In this document: positions 36,070 to 49,069 of the stretch, one piece after another
Numbering within the stretch: position 1 is the first letter of the stretch
Layout: every line of letters begins with the position of its first letter
Assembly: GCA_900073065.1 (NCBI GenBank)
Contig: FJOG01000003.1
Span: 2,541,896-2,605,895 of the forward strand
From: Phialocephala subalpina
Taxonomy: Eukaryota > Ascomycota > Leotiomycetes > Helotiales > Mollisiaceae
Length of the DNA: 64,000 nt
Direction of reading: 5' to 3'
The notes under the pieces: generated by a model
Database searches by the model: none
What the model was told of the DNA's origin: nothing
Seen by the model: the letters and a program-made list of their open reading frames with translations, nothing else
Position numbers and translations under genes: made by a program

Positions 36070-38459
36070 GATGAAGGCAGGGCTTCACCTCGATGGTGCC
36101 TACACTCAATGGTTGAGGCACAATGCGGAAGGTCGAAAGAAAAATGGTGGGAACTTCTTTGTTCGCAGTTTGTTCGCCTGTGGGAGATAGTCGGATCAAT
36201 GCTCGGGAACCGTCATTCTTAGCGGATGAGAATGTAGGATTTTTTGGAGTAATCCCTTTGGTATGACACGACGTCAAGAGGAGGCTTGAAGAAGATTCAA
36301 GAAAGTGTGGAGGGGTGCAGGGAAAAAAGGGAAGGGGAGACTTTGAGCGGCCCGCAGAGGGTAAGGTAGGGGGCGTTTGTGTTGTGTGATATCAAGCTTA
36401 CCAGGCAGAGGTCCGGAGCTTAAAAGAGACTGGCCTCTGACCGAATATTGATTGTATTTTTGACCGTGGCCCCTTGTCTCGTGCTCTTTCAGTTTCCCGG
36501 CATATGGGGCTACGGAGCCAGCATATAAAGTGCGTAATCCAAGTGGTCAAGGTGGTTAGGAGAGGTACGGAGGTAGCCATTTGACCATGGAAGGCCACCA
36601 GAGGCTAGCACTTCGGGCCTGTTACACCTGCCTCACCTTACTCGAAGAGCGTTCACTTCCAAGAACGCACATGAAGTGCGCCTGTTTGATGTGCTAGGTT
36701 AGGGTTGGGAAGGGATACTTTGGACCGCCGACACGAGCTAGAAAACGTTTGGGACCATAAACGTGTGAGAGCATGTCTTGGTGACCGCCCCGCGCTTTCC
36801 GTAATTCGAGTGGGGGTTTGTATGGTGTTGATATGGGATCTGGCAATTCTAGCTCCAGAAATGTACTGTACTGTACATCATGTTGGTTGCTTTGTGAGTT
36901 ACACCCGCCTATTCCCTAATGATAATGATGCTACTCGGTGCTCGCCTGTCCAATCGCCGACGTCCCAAGGAGTCCGTCCACTGCATTATACTGCAGGAAT
37001 CCTCGTTATCCAGTCTCTACCAGTACCAGCCCATAACCATATCAAGGGCATGCTTCCTGCCTTGACGCTCTTGATTGTCCTCGACAGCTCCCTTTAAGGT
37101 ACCGATACCCCACGCAACGCGGACGTCAGAGGCAGACCGGTAGTCCAACGTACTTCTTGCATCCGGTATCGTTCCGCAGAACACAGCAGTAGCCGTCCAC
37201 AAGAACCATCTTGAAGCTTCTCACCGCGGTCAGCCTGTTGCTTCACGGTGCTACCACCGCCATCCACCGCCATTCGCATACGGTTCTCCTCTGGTGCCTG
37301 GCCTCGGCTCGCCGCCATTAGCTTGTCTGTACACATCACACGGTATTGCACCTTTTCCAGGTCCCATCGTCAGTGGCACGCAGACAGTGTTTTCAGATAC
37401 ACACCGAGAGGTGGACCGCCCCAGCCGCTGAAGACTGTCCCGCGCTCTCGCTCTTGGTTCCAGTTCTTGCTTCGGCTTCACCGTTCCCTGGCATAAGAAG
37501 TACCGTCTGTCCACCGTTCGCCTCGTCTTACAGCGGACACAGCACCACAGCAGACGCCAAAGGACGAAAAGCCAGGCAGAGCTCGTGTCTGCAGCGTGGT
37601 CTTCACAGCTTCTCAGGCTTCATGCGGCAGCACAAGCTCTAAACGATACGCTACACACCCCAGACGTGCCCATACCGTTGCAGCGTGCATCGCAGGACTT
37701 GAGATCTCCCATCTACTTCACCCAACGCCGCAGAAGTCGCCGCTTGTCGTCCGACCCACTGGGAGTTTTGCATGCAGTGAAGCTGCAGCATCCACGCCAA
37801 GCCGCCCACATCCTGTCTGCCCGTCATGCAGTCCCAGAGTCAGTCGAGCTCGCTATTGTCCCCTATTGGTGAGTGCCTGGAAAACACTAAATCCCGTCTC
37901 TCACCCTGCCTCTGCCATTCTCCAATTATTTGTCCCCGTGTCGGATCGGTTCGCAGAAGTTGATTTAAACATCTGGGACGACGTGCGTTGTCTCACTTTT
38001 CCTCTTTCGACGCCGGCCGCATTACGAATTTCTTCGAGAAAAACATCCCACCTTCGATCATGTCGATTTTGTTGAAGCGCTCATGTGCGACTGGTTGAAT
38101 CACGTTTTGAAGCTTCCCGACTCCGCTTCATTGGGCTCATGCCTATAATTCGCATGGTTCCCCCCGTGATAGGAACTGCTGCCACATCCGTCACTTAGGG
38201 CCACGATTTCCTTCTCGGCCTCTCAACACCTCTCAATTACTCAATGTGGTTGACTGATTGACGGAGAGTCTCCCGTCAGCTTTCGGCATACTTCTCTTAT
38301 TGCTGGGGATAATGCATTGAAGGAGTTCCTTAAAGGCCACTCGGACCGGACACGGCTAAGGAATATCTTGTGATCCCGGAGCAGTTACAACACAACACGC
38401 ATTGCAGCAAGTGCAGCATCAAATTTTCTGAACAACGGACAGTGTTGGATTTGAAGCTG
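36070..38459. other. Long intergenic region, no gene recognised
   Basis: 2.4 kb without a convincing gene. Frames up to 159 codons (37596-38075, +) overlap others on both strands and have Ser/His/Pro-biased composition. GC content is higher around 37.1-38.0 kb than in the flanks. The right end should hold the ATE1 promoter. Confidence 0.45.
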
Positions 38460-39931
38460 ATGCAAGAGTTTAGGCTACCAAAACAGCAGCTGTGGCTACT
38501 GCAAAACTAGATCAGGAAGTAGGTCACAGAAACGTAAATCTTTTACAGCATTTATCAAGAAGTTTCACCTTGCCCTCTCTTTCCCACGCTTCTCTACGTT
38601 CCTTCCAGTTCTCAAGCATTAGCATGACTTGAAAACTCTTTACTTCCGAATTTGAAGTCCATATTTACTTTTTCTCCTTAGGCTTTTCATATTACGCATC
38701 GACAACTGGCTTGACCAACGAATTCTATCAATCTCTTCTCGACCGCGGCTGGAGACGCTCCGGCACCACCATCTACAAGCCGGATCAGCGTGCCTCTTGT
38801 TGTCCTCAATACACCATCCGACTGGATGCAGACTCTTTCAAGCCATCCAAAGACCAGCGGCAGACGCTGAATCGATTCACCAAGCACCTCCTCGGGGATG
38901 TCTACGCCAAGGAGGCAGCAAGGCTTTATCCACGGTCACGCGAGCAAGCCAAGAAGCGTGATGTCGAGTTCGACTTGGTAGAACGGGTCCACGACGGCGA
39001 AAAAGAGCACTTGCGGACTCCACTAGAGCCTGCTCATGCACTTGTCGTAACCTTAGAGCCAGACAACTACACGGACGAAAAGTATACAGTCTTCGAAAAC
39101 TATCAGCGGATCGTCCATCATGAACCTCCACACCGAATAAGCAAGGGCGGCTTCAAAAACTTCCTCTGCTCTTCACCACTTCCCAGAAGCAAAGCCACGA
39201 TCGATGGTCGAGAGCGACGCCTAGGCTCATACCACCAATGCTATCGAATCGACGGCAAATTAATCGCTATCGGTGTCCTTGATCTCCTACCACAATGTGT
39301 CAGCGCAGTGTACTTCATGTACGATGAATCCGTCCATCAACATGGCTTCGGTAAGCTAGGTGGACTTAGAGAAATCGCATTGGCAAAAGAAGAGGGTTAC
39401 AAGTGGTGGTATGCAGGTTTCTACATCCACAACTGCATCAAGATGCGGTACAAAGGCGACTATAATCCTCAGTATATTCTCGACCCTGAATCCTTTGCCT
39501 GGGATCTCCTAGATGCGGATGTCAAGAAGAAGCTCGACAAAACCAAGTATCTCAGCCTCTCCGCCGACAAGGCGTCAGGAAAGATGGACACCAAACAGAT
39601 AACGCCCCAAAATGACTCAAGCGACGCAGTTATGACCGATCGTGTGGCTGAAGACGATGATTCAGATGAGGAGCAGGAAGTTCCTAACCCAGACATTCCA
39701 CTCTTCTCGCGTGGGGTCCCAGGAATCATGACCAGGGATGAGATTCTAGAGAAGGTTGATCTTGATCATATCAAACTGCGAGTTAGAGGACGGGAAGCCG
39801 AAGCTTGCCAGCTGGTTAGTTGGGATGATGGAGAGTTGGACAGCGCACATTCGATTAAGGGTATCATTGCTGAGTTGGTGGCTGCTATTGGCCCGGAGTG
39901 TGCGAAGGAGATGGTTGTTTCGTTCGGCTGA
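38460..39931 (+). CDS. ATE1: Arginyl-tRNA--protein transferase
   Basis: Adds arginine to acidic N-termini, feeding the Arg/N-degron pathway. The short first exon encodes LGYQNSSCGYCKTRSGS and ends at 38518; exon 2 starts at 38682 (FSYYASTTGLTNEFYQ) and runs to 39931. The CGYC pair and the later ASCCPQYTIRL cysteines match the conserved cysteine motif of Ate1 that binds an iron-sulfur cluster. The C-terminal half shows RLGSYHQCYRIDGKLIAIGV, YFMYDESV, and WWYAGFYIHNCIKMRYKGDY, the GNAT-like catalytic fold. The start is a problem: ATG 38460 is out of frame by one base at a TTT (about 38470), so either a T is extra or an upstream exon exists. The acidic insert near 39650 is variable. Confidence 0.9.
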
Positions 39932-40084
39932 GAAGATCATGGACGGAAACATGTCAAAGACGGAAAGACGGAGCACACGAAGGAGGAAGTTACGGATTAG
40001 AACAACACTAGAACGAACTAAACACAAGACGCCCGCAGTGCGAAGACCGAACTGGTGTGAAGAAACAGGTATCATGCACCAACA

Positions 40085-41512
40085 CCAACAATATCCTTCA
40101 CCTCCAGGACCCTCTCCCCAGCACAGCAATAACCTCCTTCCAAACCTCAGCCTACATCTTCTATCCCTCCGGCCCAACAACATTTTTCTAAACCTCCCTA
40201 CACAATCGTTAGCCTTCTATTCTCTCCTCTTCCATCTCCTCTCCTTCCCAATCTCAAATTTAATCTCAAGCAGGGGCGAAAAACTCACTTCAAATAATCC
40301 TCATCACTCTGATAATTCGTGAAATGTTTTCCATTCTCTGCTTTGGTAGTAAGAGCTGCAAGAAGAAGCGTCCTAGCACCCCCTTCCGTACTCTTCATTG
40401 CGAGGTTCATGAATGCGTCGACGCCGGCGGAGATGAGGAAGTTGGTTTTATATTCGCGGCCTAGATCTGATTTTACCATGCCAGGGCACATGGGGTTTAC
40501 TATTACTTGTGGTCTGTGTTGGTATTTAGTGTGGTGATCTTGGAGTGGACGAGACAGGAGGGGGAAGAGAGGAAAGACATACGTTCCATCTGGGCTAACG
40601 GCGAGCTTTGCGATTTCGCGGACACAGTATTGGACGAGGAGTTTGTTGATTGCGTACATGGTGCCCTTGTTGAAGTTCTCGGCTTTGTTCCAGTAGGTGA
40701 GGATGTCTTGTTGTGGAAACTTTCCTGGGCTGATGTCGATTCCTGCAAAGGAATCTGTTAGTACATGTCACAAGAAAAGGGGTCGGATAGGAGATTGTCC
40801 ATGACTTCTGGGGCATTTGTAGTGTCTGAAATGTCCCAGGCTGAGGAACTTGAGCCAACTTGATTGTTCGAACTGGACTGGGACATTCGAAACCCCACAA
40901 AGTCCCTAGTCAGATCGAACATTGACATCCTCGCAAATGTGCAAGTAGCTGTCGCATTTTTAGACAAAGTTGAGATGCAACCACTCACCTCGATGAAGTC
41001 CACTCGTTACGACGCTCAAATGAGCGCTGCCTTTCCCAGCCTCTTTGATCTAATGAAGCAGCAACAGAGCCACCAAAGTGGTGCTCAAAGTATTGACCTC
41101 AATCGACTCTTCAAACTCCTCCTTTCCAAGTCTCAAACTGGCAGGGAACATTCCGGCATTGAGCAACACATAGTCAATACTCTTGACCTCCTTCTTGACT
41201 TGATCCGCAAATGTTTTGACGCTAGCAAAAGTACTCATATCAAGCTCCATGACTTTTACCACATCTTTGCCAGTTGTGCCAGTCTAGCCGCTGGCGTTCA
41301 ATCTCAGCCTTTGCAGTCTGGCCTCTTGCTGCCGTGCGGCCGGTGATGATCACGGTAGCGGCACCGAGATTAATGAAGTGAGCGGCTGCGGCGAGACCGA
41401 GTCCACCAGTTGCGCCTGTGATGAGGATGGTTTGCCCTTTGAAGGTGCCTAGTGGAGCAAGGTCAGGGAGACCGAATTTGTTCTTATAGACGACTTTTGG
41501 GAAAGTAAGCAT
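40085..41512 (-). pseudogene. Decayed short-chain dehydrogenase/reductase
   Basis: Classical SDR beginning at ATG 41512 with TILITGATGGLGLAAA (Gly-rich NAD(P) motif), then YVLLNAGMFPASL (NAG motif) and YAINKLLVQYC (YxxxK catalytic pair). Exons are visible to 40989, 40742-40583, 40513-40289 and a remnant beyond 40200. Three kinds of damage are seen. A one-base frame change lies between RQR and TGTTGKDVV near 41300. An in-frame TAG follows LLLLH near 41050. The last exon remnant (KNVVGPEG, AEVWKEVIAVLG) is split by three TAG codons. The second intron (40988-40743) is unusually long and carries an inverted repeat. It lies convergent to ATE1. Confidence 0.75.
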
Positions 41513-42566
41513 TTTGGCTGGAGTGTGGTTGCTTGCTGCTCGAGGTAGTTGAATTGCTAATGACTACAATGGTAAGATTTATCAGCTTTCAAGTTCGGTA
41601 GTGATTGGAAAGACAAAGCTGTCGAAAGTTCCGAGTAGTACAATGTGACGAAGAGAGAACCAATGGAAATACGGTATGCCCTCTAGCTATTCTTGTATAC
41701 AAAGAGAGATCGACAATCAATTGAAGAGGGACTGAAAGATAAACGGCCTTGATTGCCGAAGTGGTCTGAGTGACCGGATGACCTCAAAGATCTCGACAGT
41801 CCTAGGCAATTGAGACGTTGTGTGACTTTGGCGCTCTTTTGACGAACCCGAAACCGAAGTTGAAACCGATATGATTGGGAAGATCTCGGAGAGTTATGCT
41901 CTTTAAAAATGGAGGAACGCTTCCATTCAAATATGTAGACTGAAAAAAAAGGGTGGAAAGCCTCAGCAGCGTACCTTTAATGATGGGAGCGAAAATTGGA
42001 AAAGGAAGGAAGGAAGGATGTCGTCGACGTCTGTGGTCAAGAATGTGTCTCAACTGCCGAGTGAGGGGTAGATCTGGCCCGAAATCGATAATGCTCAATA
42101 AAATCAAAGAGAGAAAAAGTAGAAACTGAGTCTCAAGCAAGCTTTGAATGATAACATACGAATTCAGACCAATTCATCCATTTATCTCAGCCTCGGAGAC
42201 ATATGACTTATGGGGTAGACCTAGGGTGAAGTTGCCCCGATATCTCTGTGATTTCAAAGCGGCTCCGTGATAGCAGGGAATAAAATCCATCGAACAGTTC
42301 AGAATGTCTGACACTTGAAAGACAGCGTTCCAAATGACTTGTGAGAGTGTTGGGTCGTGAAGAAGGAAGAAATCGAAATATCTGCAGGGGTTGTTGTCAG
42401 CCTCATCAGCGTAGCCTCGCAGAGCTAAAATGCGGATCTCAGCCCGCCTCCAAGAAATTGTTTTGACAACGAGCTACAAACTTCAAGAAGCTCGTAACCA
42501 AATTCTCGAAAGTGCGGGAGCTGTAAGGGGACGTTCTGAGCTAGGTACATTCGAACCAAAGCAATC
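41513..42566. other. Intergenic
   Basis: Shared upstream region of the decayed SDR (-) and RRP42 (+). A tRNA-like stretch near 41750 lacks a T arm and is not called. No other feature seen. Confidence 0.45.
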
Positions 42567-43703
42567 ATGGCGCCTCCGACCACACAGCAAGTTCTTCTCA
42601 GCCCTGCAGAGCTTTCCTACCTCCACACTTCGCTCTCACTCACCCCGCCAATCCGTCCAGATGGGCGGACTCCAAGTCAATTTCGACCTTTGATTGCAGA
42701 GACTGGCATACTTCCCGGTACGAATGGTAGCGCGAGGATATGTTTTGCAGATGGGACAGAAGCAATTGTAGGCATCAAGGCGGAGATGGAAAAGTCAAGA
42801 CTGGGCTATCAACAGTCAGACGAGGCAGAATCTAGGGATGACGATGGGGAGGATACCAAGAGAGGATCGAATGACTGGCTGGAGGTTGCTGTTGAAGTCC
42901 CTGGAGCAAGAGACGATGATTCTACACAAATATTTCTAGCTGCGATGTTGACGGAGGCTTTGCTTGCTGATAGGGAATTCACACGCCGGTTATGGATCAA
43001 TAGGAGGTTTCATTGGAAGATATATGTTGACGTATGTATACCTTTACGGAAATTCTACTCCAGAATGCTGATGAGTTCCTAGATTCTCCTGCTTTCACAG
43101 GCGTTGTCATACCCACTGCCACTGCTTTCACTCACTACACACCTTGCTCTACTTTCCACCCGACTACCAAAGCTGAAATCTGAATTGGACGAAGACCCAA
43201 TGTTTGACGACGATTGGGAGGCATCGGTCTACCTCTATCCTCGCAACAGCCAAGGCTCATATACTCGACCACCAGTAACGCTTCTGGTCATGGCTGTCAA
43301 AGACAACATTATCTTCGACCCAAGCAAAGAGGAGCTTGCCGTTGCTGAGGTGGTTCTTGCTGTATCAGTAGGAGAGCGGGCAGCGGGGGTAGCAAGTAGT
43401 ATGGAGATTGACTCAGGGAAGATGAGAGATTTGAGGTTATTAGCCGTCAGGACGATTGATCCACCGTCCAGATTAACGCCACCGGGGATTCCCAATACAT
43501 TGAACACGGCTACTGGAGGCACAGCTCCTACCACAGAGCAAGCGGCAAGTCAAAGAGAGACTATGCACGAGGAGGGAGTTTGGCAACCACCAAGAGGCGG
43601 TGCAAAGAGAAAGCTCATTGCAGCCATGATCCAAAAGGTGTTAGAGCAAGGAGGTGTAGCAGAAGAGGTGTTGGATGGCCTTGATGCTGTGGAGTTGGGC
43701 TAG
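42567..43703 (+). CDS. RRP42: Exosome ring subunit Rrp42
   Basis: RNase PH-fold subunit of the nuclear and cytoplasmic RNA exosome ring, catalytically inactive in eukaryotes. Two exons (42567-43031 and 43083-43703), phase 0, 361 residues. Seen: LSPAELSYLHTSLS, then IRPDGRTPSQFRPL (start of the PH domain), GSARICFADGTEAIVGIKAE, FTRRLWINRRFHWKIYVDILLLSQALSYPLP after splicing, and the C-terminal DPSKEELAVAEVVLAVSV. An acidic insertion (SDEAESRDDDGEDTKR) sits between strands. Length is typical of fungal Rrp42, and no damage is seen. Confidence 0.93.
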
Positions 43704-43762
43704 TTGTACAGAATATTACAAAGATACCCAGTCATGAGTAATGTATTCATGAATCATTACAA

Positions 43763-44597
43763 TCACCAGATCCCCAACCACTTCTTGAGTGGCTTCTTCT
43801 CCCTTTTTACAACTTGCTCTTCCGCCACCCCCACGTCCGCTTGACCTTCTGGCGCTTCTGCAACATCTCCTACTGGGATTCCAGGCCCGAGGACTTCCTT
43901 CTCGCTCTTTGCCGTCCAGCCACCAAAGCCTTCATCTGTGTCCATACCGTGGGCCTTTCTATACGCAGCTCTCTTCTGCACATCCTCCACCTTTCTCTTC
44001 CTTCTCTCCATCGTCTCTGCCGTAGTGTGGTCCGAATTAAGCTTCAAGACTTCGAAGAAAGTCCTTGTTGTAGCTATAGGATGCACGAATAACGACCCAA
44101 AAGAGGGCAGCATATCTGCGAATGGAGAATTCTTTCTGAAGTTGGTAAGCCATACGAAGCTTGCCATACTAAATAGGGTGCCCTGGGAACCAATTAGCTA
44201 CTCCTGCTCAATTACTCACAGAGCCGGTCCTTACCATCGTAATCCACATGTGAATGCTCTTATTGTGTATAAACCAGTGCATAAAGCTCCCTTCTGGAGG
44301 CATCATGTTGGGATATTTCTTCTTGTTCTGCACCGCCTGCTCCTCTGCGGATAGCTGGGGCCCTGGATATGCAGGGCCTTCTGTACGTCTTCGAGAGCCA
44401 TGAGATGGGGGATTGAACTTGACTGGCTTCTCAAGGACGAGAGGCTTCGAGGGCTTCGAGGACTTCGAGCTCTTCTTGGAAACTTTGGATGCATTGCGGA
44501 TGAAGAGGGAAGGATTCGAAGGCTGAGCAATGCGGGTCCGCCATATTGCCCCTCCTTGCGGTAATAAGAATCGAGGAATTGAAGTGGTAGGAGGCAT
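43763..44597 (-). CDS. Conserved-looking mitochondrial membrane protein, function unknown
   Basis: Two exons (44597-44235, 44182-43763) join as HMWITM-GTLFSMASF, phase 0, 260 residues. The N-terminus is basic with few acidic residues (MPPTTSIPRFLLPQGGAIWR), as a mitochondrial presequence. A Ser/Lys/Pro-rich low-complexity tract follows. The core reads KKYPNMMPPEGSFMHWFIHN, then one membrane span (ITMGTLFSMASFVWLT) and FRKNSPFADMLPSF. The C-terminal half is a charged helix ending PLKKWLGIW. I believe the core is widely conserved in filamentous fungi but know no function. Convergent with RRP42, with only about 60 bases between the stops. Confidence 0.75.
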
Positions 44598-45110
44598 CGT
44601 GGGAGGTGTGAAGCTTCACCGCTCTGCACTTCTGATCACCTCTTCTTTTGAGTCGTAAGTCGTCTAAACTTTCACGGCTCGTACGGTGACCAGGTGAAGC
44701 TTCGTGGACCTTATACGGCGACCCATGGAACAATAACAATCCAAAGAACATTCGATCGTTACGGAGGCGGCTCCGCTTTTCCTCGATCAAAATTTCACGC
44801 TCTCACGTGGATTCCCAAATTTCCATTCCGGCCTTGCCCGACCCTATCCTTCTATCCACCAATCATCTTGCTCATATTTGCAAAGCCCCAGCATTCTCTG
44901 TGGCTGGTGCACGCTACCGCCGTAAAGCCAAGAATATCCGTGTCATCTAAATCTCGCTCGGGCTTTGAGCTATCTCTTTTTTTCTCCCGTTCCTAACCAA
45001 ACCATCTAATAAAAACCTCAAAACCACTCCAAACTCTCCTACCAAAACCACAACACTTTCTTTCGACTTCCGATATCTAGACCTTCAGTACACACTTTTA
45101 ATAAATCAAG
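44598..45110. other. Divergent promoter of mitochondrial protein and cytochrome c
   Basis: Two nuclear-encoded mitochondrial genes share this 0.5-kb upstream region. Pyrimidine-rich leader precedes the cytochrome c ATG. No motif can be claimed by eye. Confidence 0.5.
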
Positions 45111-45993
<883 letters not shown>

Positions 45994-46901
45994 ACAGTGT
46001 ATTGAGTGTATGATAGCATAGACGGCGGGCGAACTTGTACTCTAGGTTAGATTGCGTGCGCGCAGGATTTGACCACAATCAGAACTCCTCTTTCCAAACA
46101 TCAAAAAACACGGCAGGATATGGTGGAGTTTGCTGCTAGACTTGTATTTGCGATTTCGAGAGCGAGGCTAATAAAAGATCGTCTCCATCTGCGATTACTA
46201 TCCTGGGCTATGAGTGCAAAGTTGTGACTTAATGTTCTACAGTTCCTGATTCAATATTCATTGGTTTCGATCATTTCATTCGGGCTTTGTCGCTGATTTT
46301 TCTGATTGTGGTGCTAGAATGTTCTGGGAAGTCCCAAGCTTACTGTGCATGCATGATTATGGGTCGATTTCGGATTACCTGATGCCACTTAGGGTCCTTT
46401 TGCCCAATGGGTCGAGTGACGGCCGAAACGAAAAGTTCCGGTAAGAGGAATGAATCTTACTGTACGAGCAAGTTATCAAATGAACTGGTCAACACAAGGC
46501 TAGGTGATGTAAAGAATCTTCCAAAACGTCACTCTTCAAACTTTTGCCATGGTTTCGAATCGAGCACTTGAATTCAGTCGGAGTATCTCCCGAAGTGCTT
46601 TCCTGAATCTTTAGTGGCATATTTTCCCCGCATCATTGCTTTACGGTACATTGCTCTACACCAAGCTTGCTTGCTTGCTTTACTCGCTCGCAGTGCTCGC
46701 AAGAGACCTACCAAAGCACTAGAAAATTGGGGATATCCACAGGCCCTGAAGTTAGGGCACGACAGCGGCGACGTGGAGCCAAGCAGAATGCACTGAAACC
46801 TCGACTATATACTTCTTCCCGAGCCCCATTCCAGCCTCTCTGTAAAGTACCTCTAGAATCAGATACGGAATTTTGCATTGTCTAAGGTGCCCATCAAGAG
46901 C
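45994..46901. other. Intergenic between convergent genes
   Basis: 3' flanks of cytochrome c (+) and the P450 (-). Frames near 46614-46885 are short and unconvincing. Confidence 0.5.
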
Positions 46902-48440
46902 TCATCGGGCGGCAAGACTCAATTCCACATCAACCGCCTCCTTATCCCAAGCCCAGAAGATCTTCTGCTCCGTCCAAACCAACTGCTTCTTCCCCTCCGG
47001 AACTCTCATATCAAAATTCCACACCGACCTCGCAAGAATGACCCTCAACTCCGCCCACGCCAACTGCTGTCCAAGACATCCATGAGCGCCCAAACCGAAC
47101 GGATTGAAAGCTTCTCGACGGTCGTTGTACTCTGCTTGATGTTCTGGCAGCCAGCGTTCGGGAAGGAATTCGTTTGGACGAGAGAAGTTGGTTCGAGAGC
47201 GGAAGGTGGAATAGCAGGGGATACCGACTACGATGCCTTCTGGGAGGTGATGCCCGGCGATAGTGGCTCCTCCCGAGGGGACGGCGCGGTGCATGTTATC
47301 TGGCAGAGGGGGGAATAGTCTGAGTCCTTCTTGCAAGACCGCAGTGAGGTACAGAAGGGACTTTGTTGACTGTACGGATATCTCATCTTCGTCCTTGAAA
47401 CATGATCTTATTTCCTTGACGAGCGTTTTCCGTTCTTTCGCGTGCGTGAGAAGAGCATTGATCGTTCCCGCGAGTGCAGCGGTCAATGTCTCTGACCCAG
47501 CGACAATGACAGCCATTGAATTAGCGATCATTTCTTCCTCGCTCATACGAGTCGAAGGCGAGAATTCATTGTGTGCCAGGATGTAGGACATCATATCCGG
47601 TCTATCACTCTTTCGAGCGAGTCGTGTTTTGACGTTCCGCTTTGAGGTGTCGAGGACCAATTTTAGGCCTGCGAGGGCGGATGCCGGGGTTATGTATCCG
47701 ACAAGAGTTTTGAGGATAGGGTAGTAGTTGAGGGAAAATCCGATGAGGAGGGCTTTGAATTGGAGGATGACCGTCATCCATGGGTCGTAATCTTGCTTTT
47801 CGAGACAGTGGAAGGATTTCCCCCAACCTAGATCTGAAATAATGTCGAAAGTTGCGAAGTTAATCCAGTGGACGACATCGACAACTGCTGACTTGCTTTG
47901 GCTTTCTTCGACCTTTTCTCGGAGCTTCTTGATCAAGAGGTCGATGTATTGAGTTACGATCGGCTCTTGCAGTTTCACAGCCTTCTCTGAGAATGCGGGG
48001 GCAATAGCTTTTCGAAATCGAGCATGATCAGCTACACCAGCTGAGATAAGACTGTGTGCTTCGACTCCTGGTGGCCGCTCTAGGTATTGTGGAGGACGGA
48101 TGAACCTCTTGTTCGCGTATATTTCTTTCCATGCTCCAGGGTCGATTATGGAGAGTTCATTAGGACTTGTGCGGACAATTGGGCCGTGGATATCGTGGAG
48201 TGCCTTGATCTGGAAAGGCACGCGACCTCCTAGCATGGCTTGCAGGTATGGGAATTGGAAGGCAGCCCATAGTTTGGGTCCCGGGAATTTGGAGAGGGGG
48301 TGGAAGTAGAGGTTGTAGAAAGCCGTTGAGAGAATGCACTACAGTCGTTGTCAGATTATTCAGTACGTGGTAGGTTGTCTTACTGTTGTAGTTCCCAGCA
48401 AGAAGGCAACGAGACCGTTGGTGAGAGTTAAATCTAGCAT
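46902..48440 (-). CDS. Cytochrome P450 monooxygenase
   Basis: Membrane-anchored P450 of about 497 residues. Exon 1 (48440-48384) gives an N-terminal hydrophobic anchor (LTNGLVAFLLGTTT). Exon 2 (48338-46902) starts CILSTAFYNLYFHPLSKFPG, the usual Pro-rich hinge. Motifs: I-helix VAGSETLTAALAG (acid-alcohol pair as Glu-Thr), ExxR in VLQEGLRLFPP, PERW, and heme loop FNPFGLGAHGCLGQQLAWAE with the Cys ligand. Overall style resembles the CYP65-like isotrichodermin C-15 hydroxylase group, but substrate is unknown. No biosynthetic backbone gene is adjacent. Intact. Confidence 0.93.
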
Positions 48441-49069
48441 TTTTTATAGGCGATAGTCATAAATTATTCATGATACGGAAGTATGGGGAATCAAAGAAGG
48501 GAAATTGGATATCAATGAAGGGGAGCTTGTGACATATATGTCTTTCCTTCCTTCAAATGTAAAGGCATGGTGTCCTAGACCGTGCAGTGAGATTGAGGAA
48601 TCCCTTTCCCAATATCGAAGAGAAATTCAAATACTGCCAAATTAGGTAGCACCAGTACCTGGCTTAAGGGCTAGGGGCGCCCGCCCGTGCAGTAGCTTGG
48701 CCATAAGCATTCAAAGATATTTTTCAGCAAAGGCTCCTTTGAAATCCCGAAATGCAACGGATGTGTCATGCTGGTATCATGAGATAATATCTGTCGGTGT
48801 CTCGACTCTGACAGACTTAGAACTGTAGTGAGTCTCACCTGAACCCTCCCCAAGGAAAGAGCTCTACTTCGTAAAATCTAGGAGTTGTCAAGCTGGTTAT
48901 ATTTAAGCTGATTGTTCAAGGATCCCCAGCTTTAGCGTCAGAGCTAGGCTTTTTGCGGTAATTCCTCGCCAAAACGCGTCCACTGCGCGTTGAGACATGA
49001 ACAGCACTTCAACCACGAAGTGCAATCGAAGGAGCTCTACAACGAAAGAGCTCAGAAAGACAGCGCACC
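48441..49069. other. Divergent upstream region
   Basis: Between the P450 (-) and the decayed F-box gene (+). No gene or repeat recognised; short frame 48671-48853 not protein-like. Confidence 0.5.

Noticed and set aside
36705..38075. Several frames of 85-160 codons in a GC-richer stretch
   Set aside because: Both strands are open together, as expected from base composition; no domain, signal peptide or consistent start.
41745..41825. tRNA-Leu-like stretch (TTGCCGAAGTGG A-box-like, TCAA anticodon-like loop)
   Set aside because: No B box or T arm with GTTCRA and no acceptor stem pairing could be drawn, so at best a remnant.
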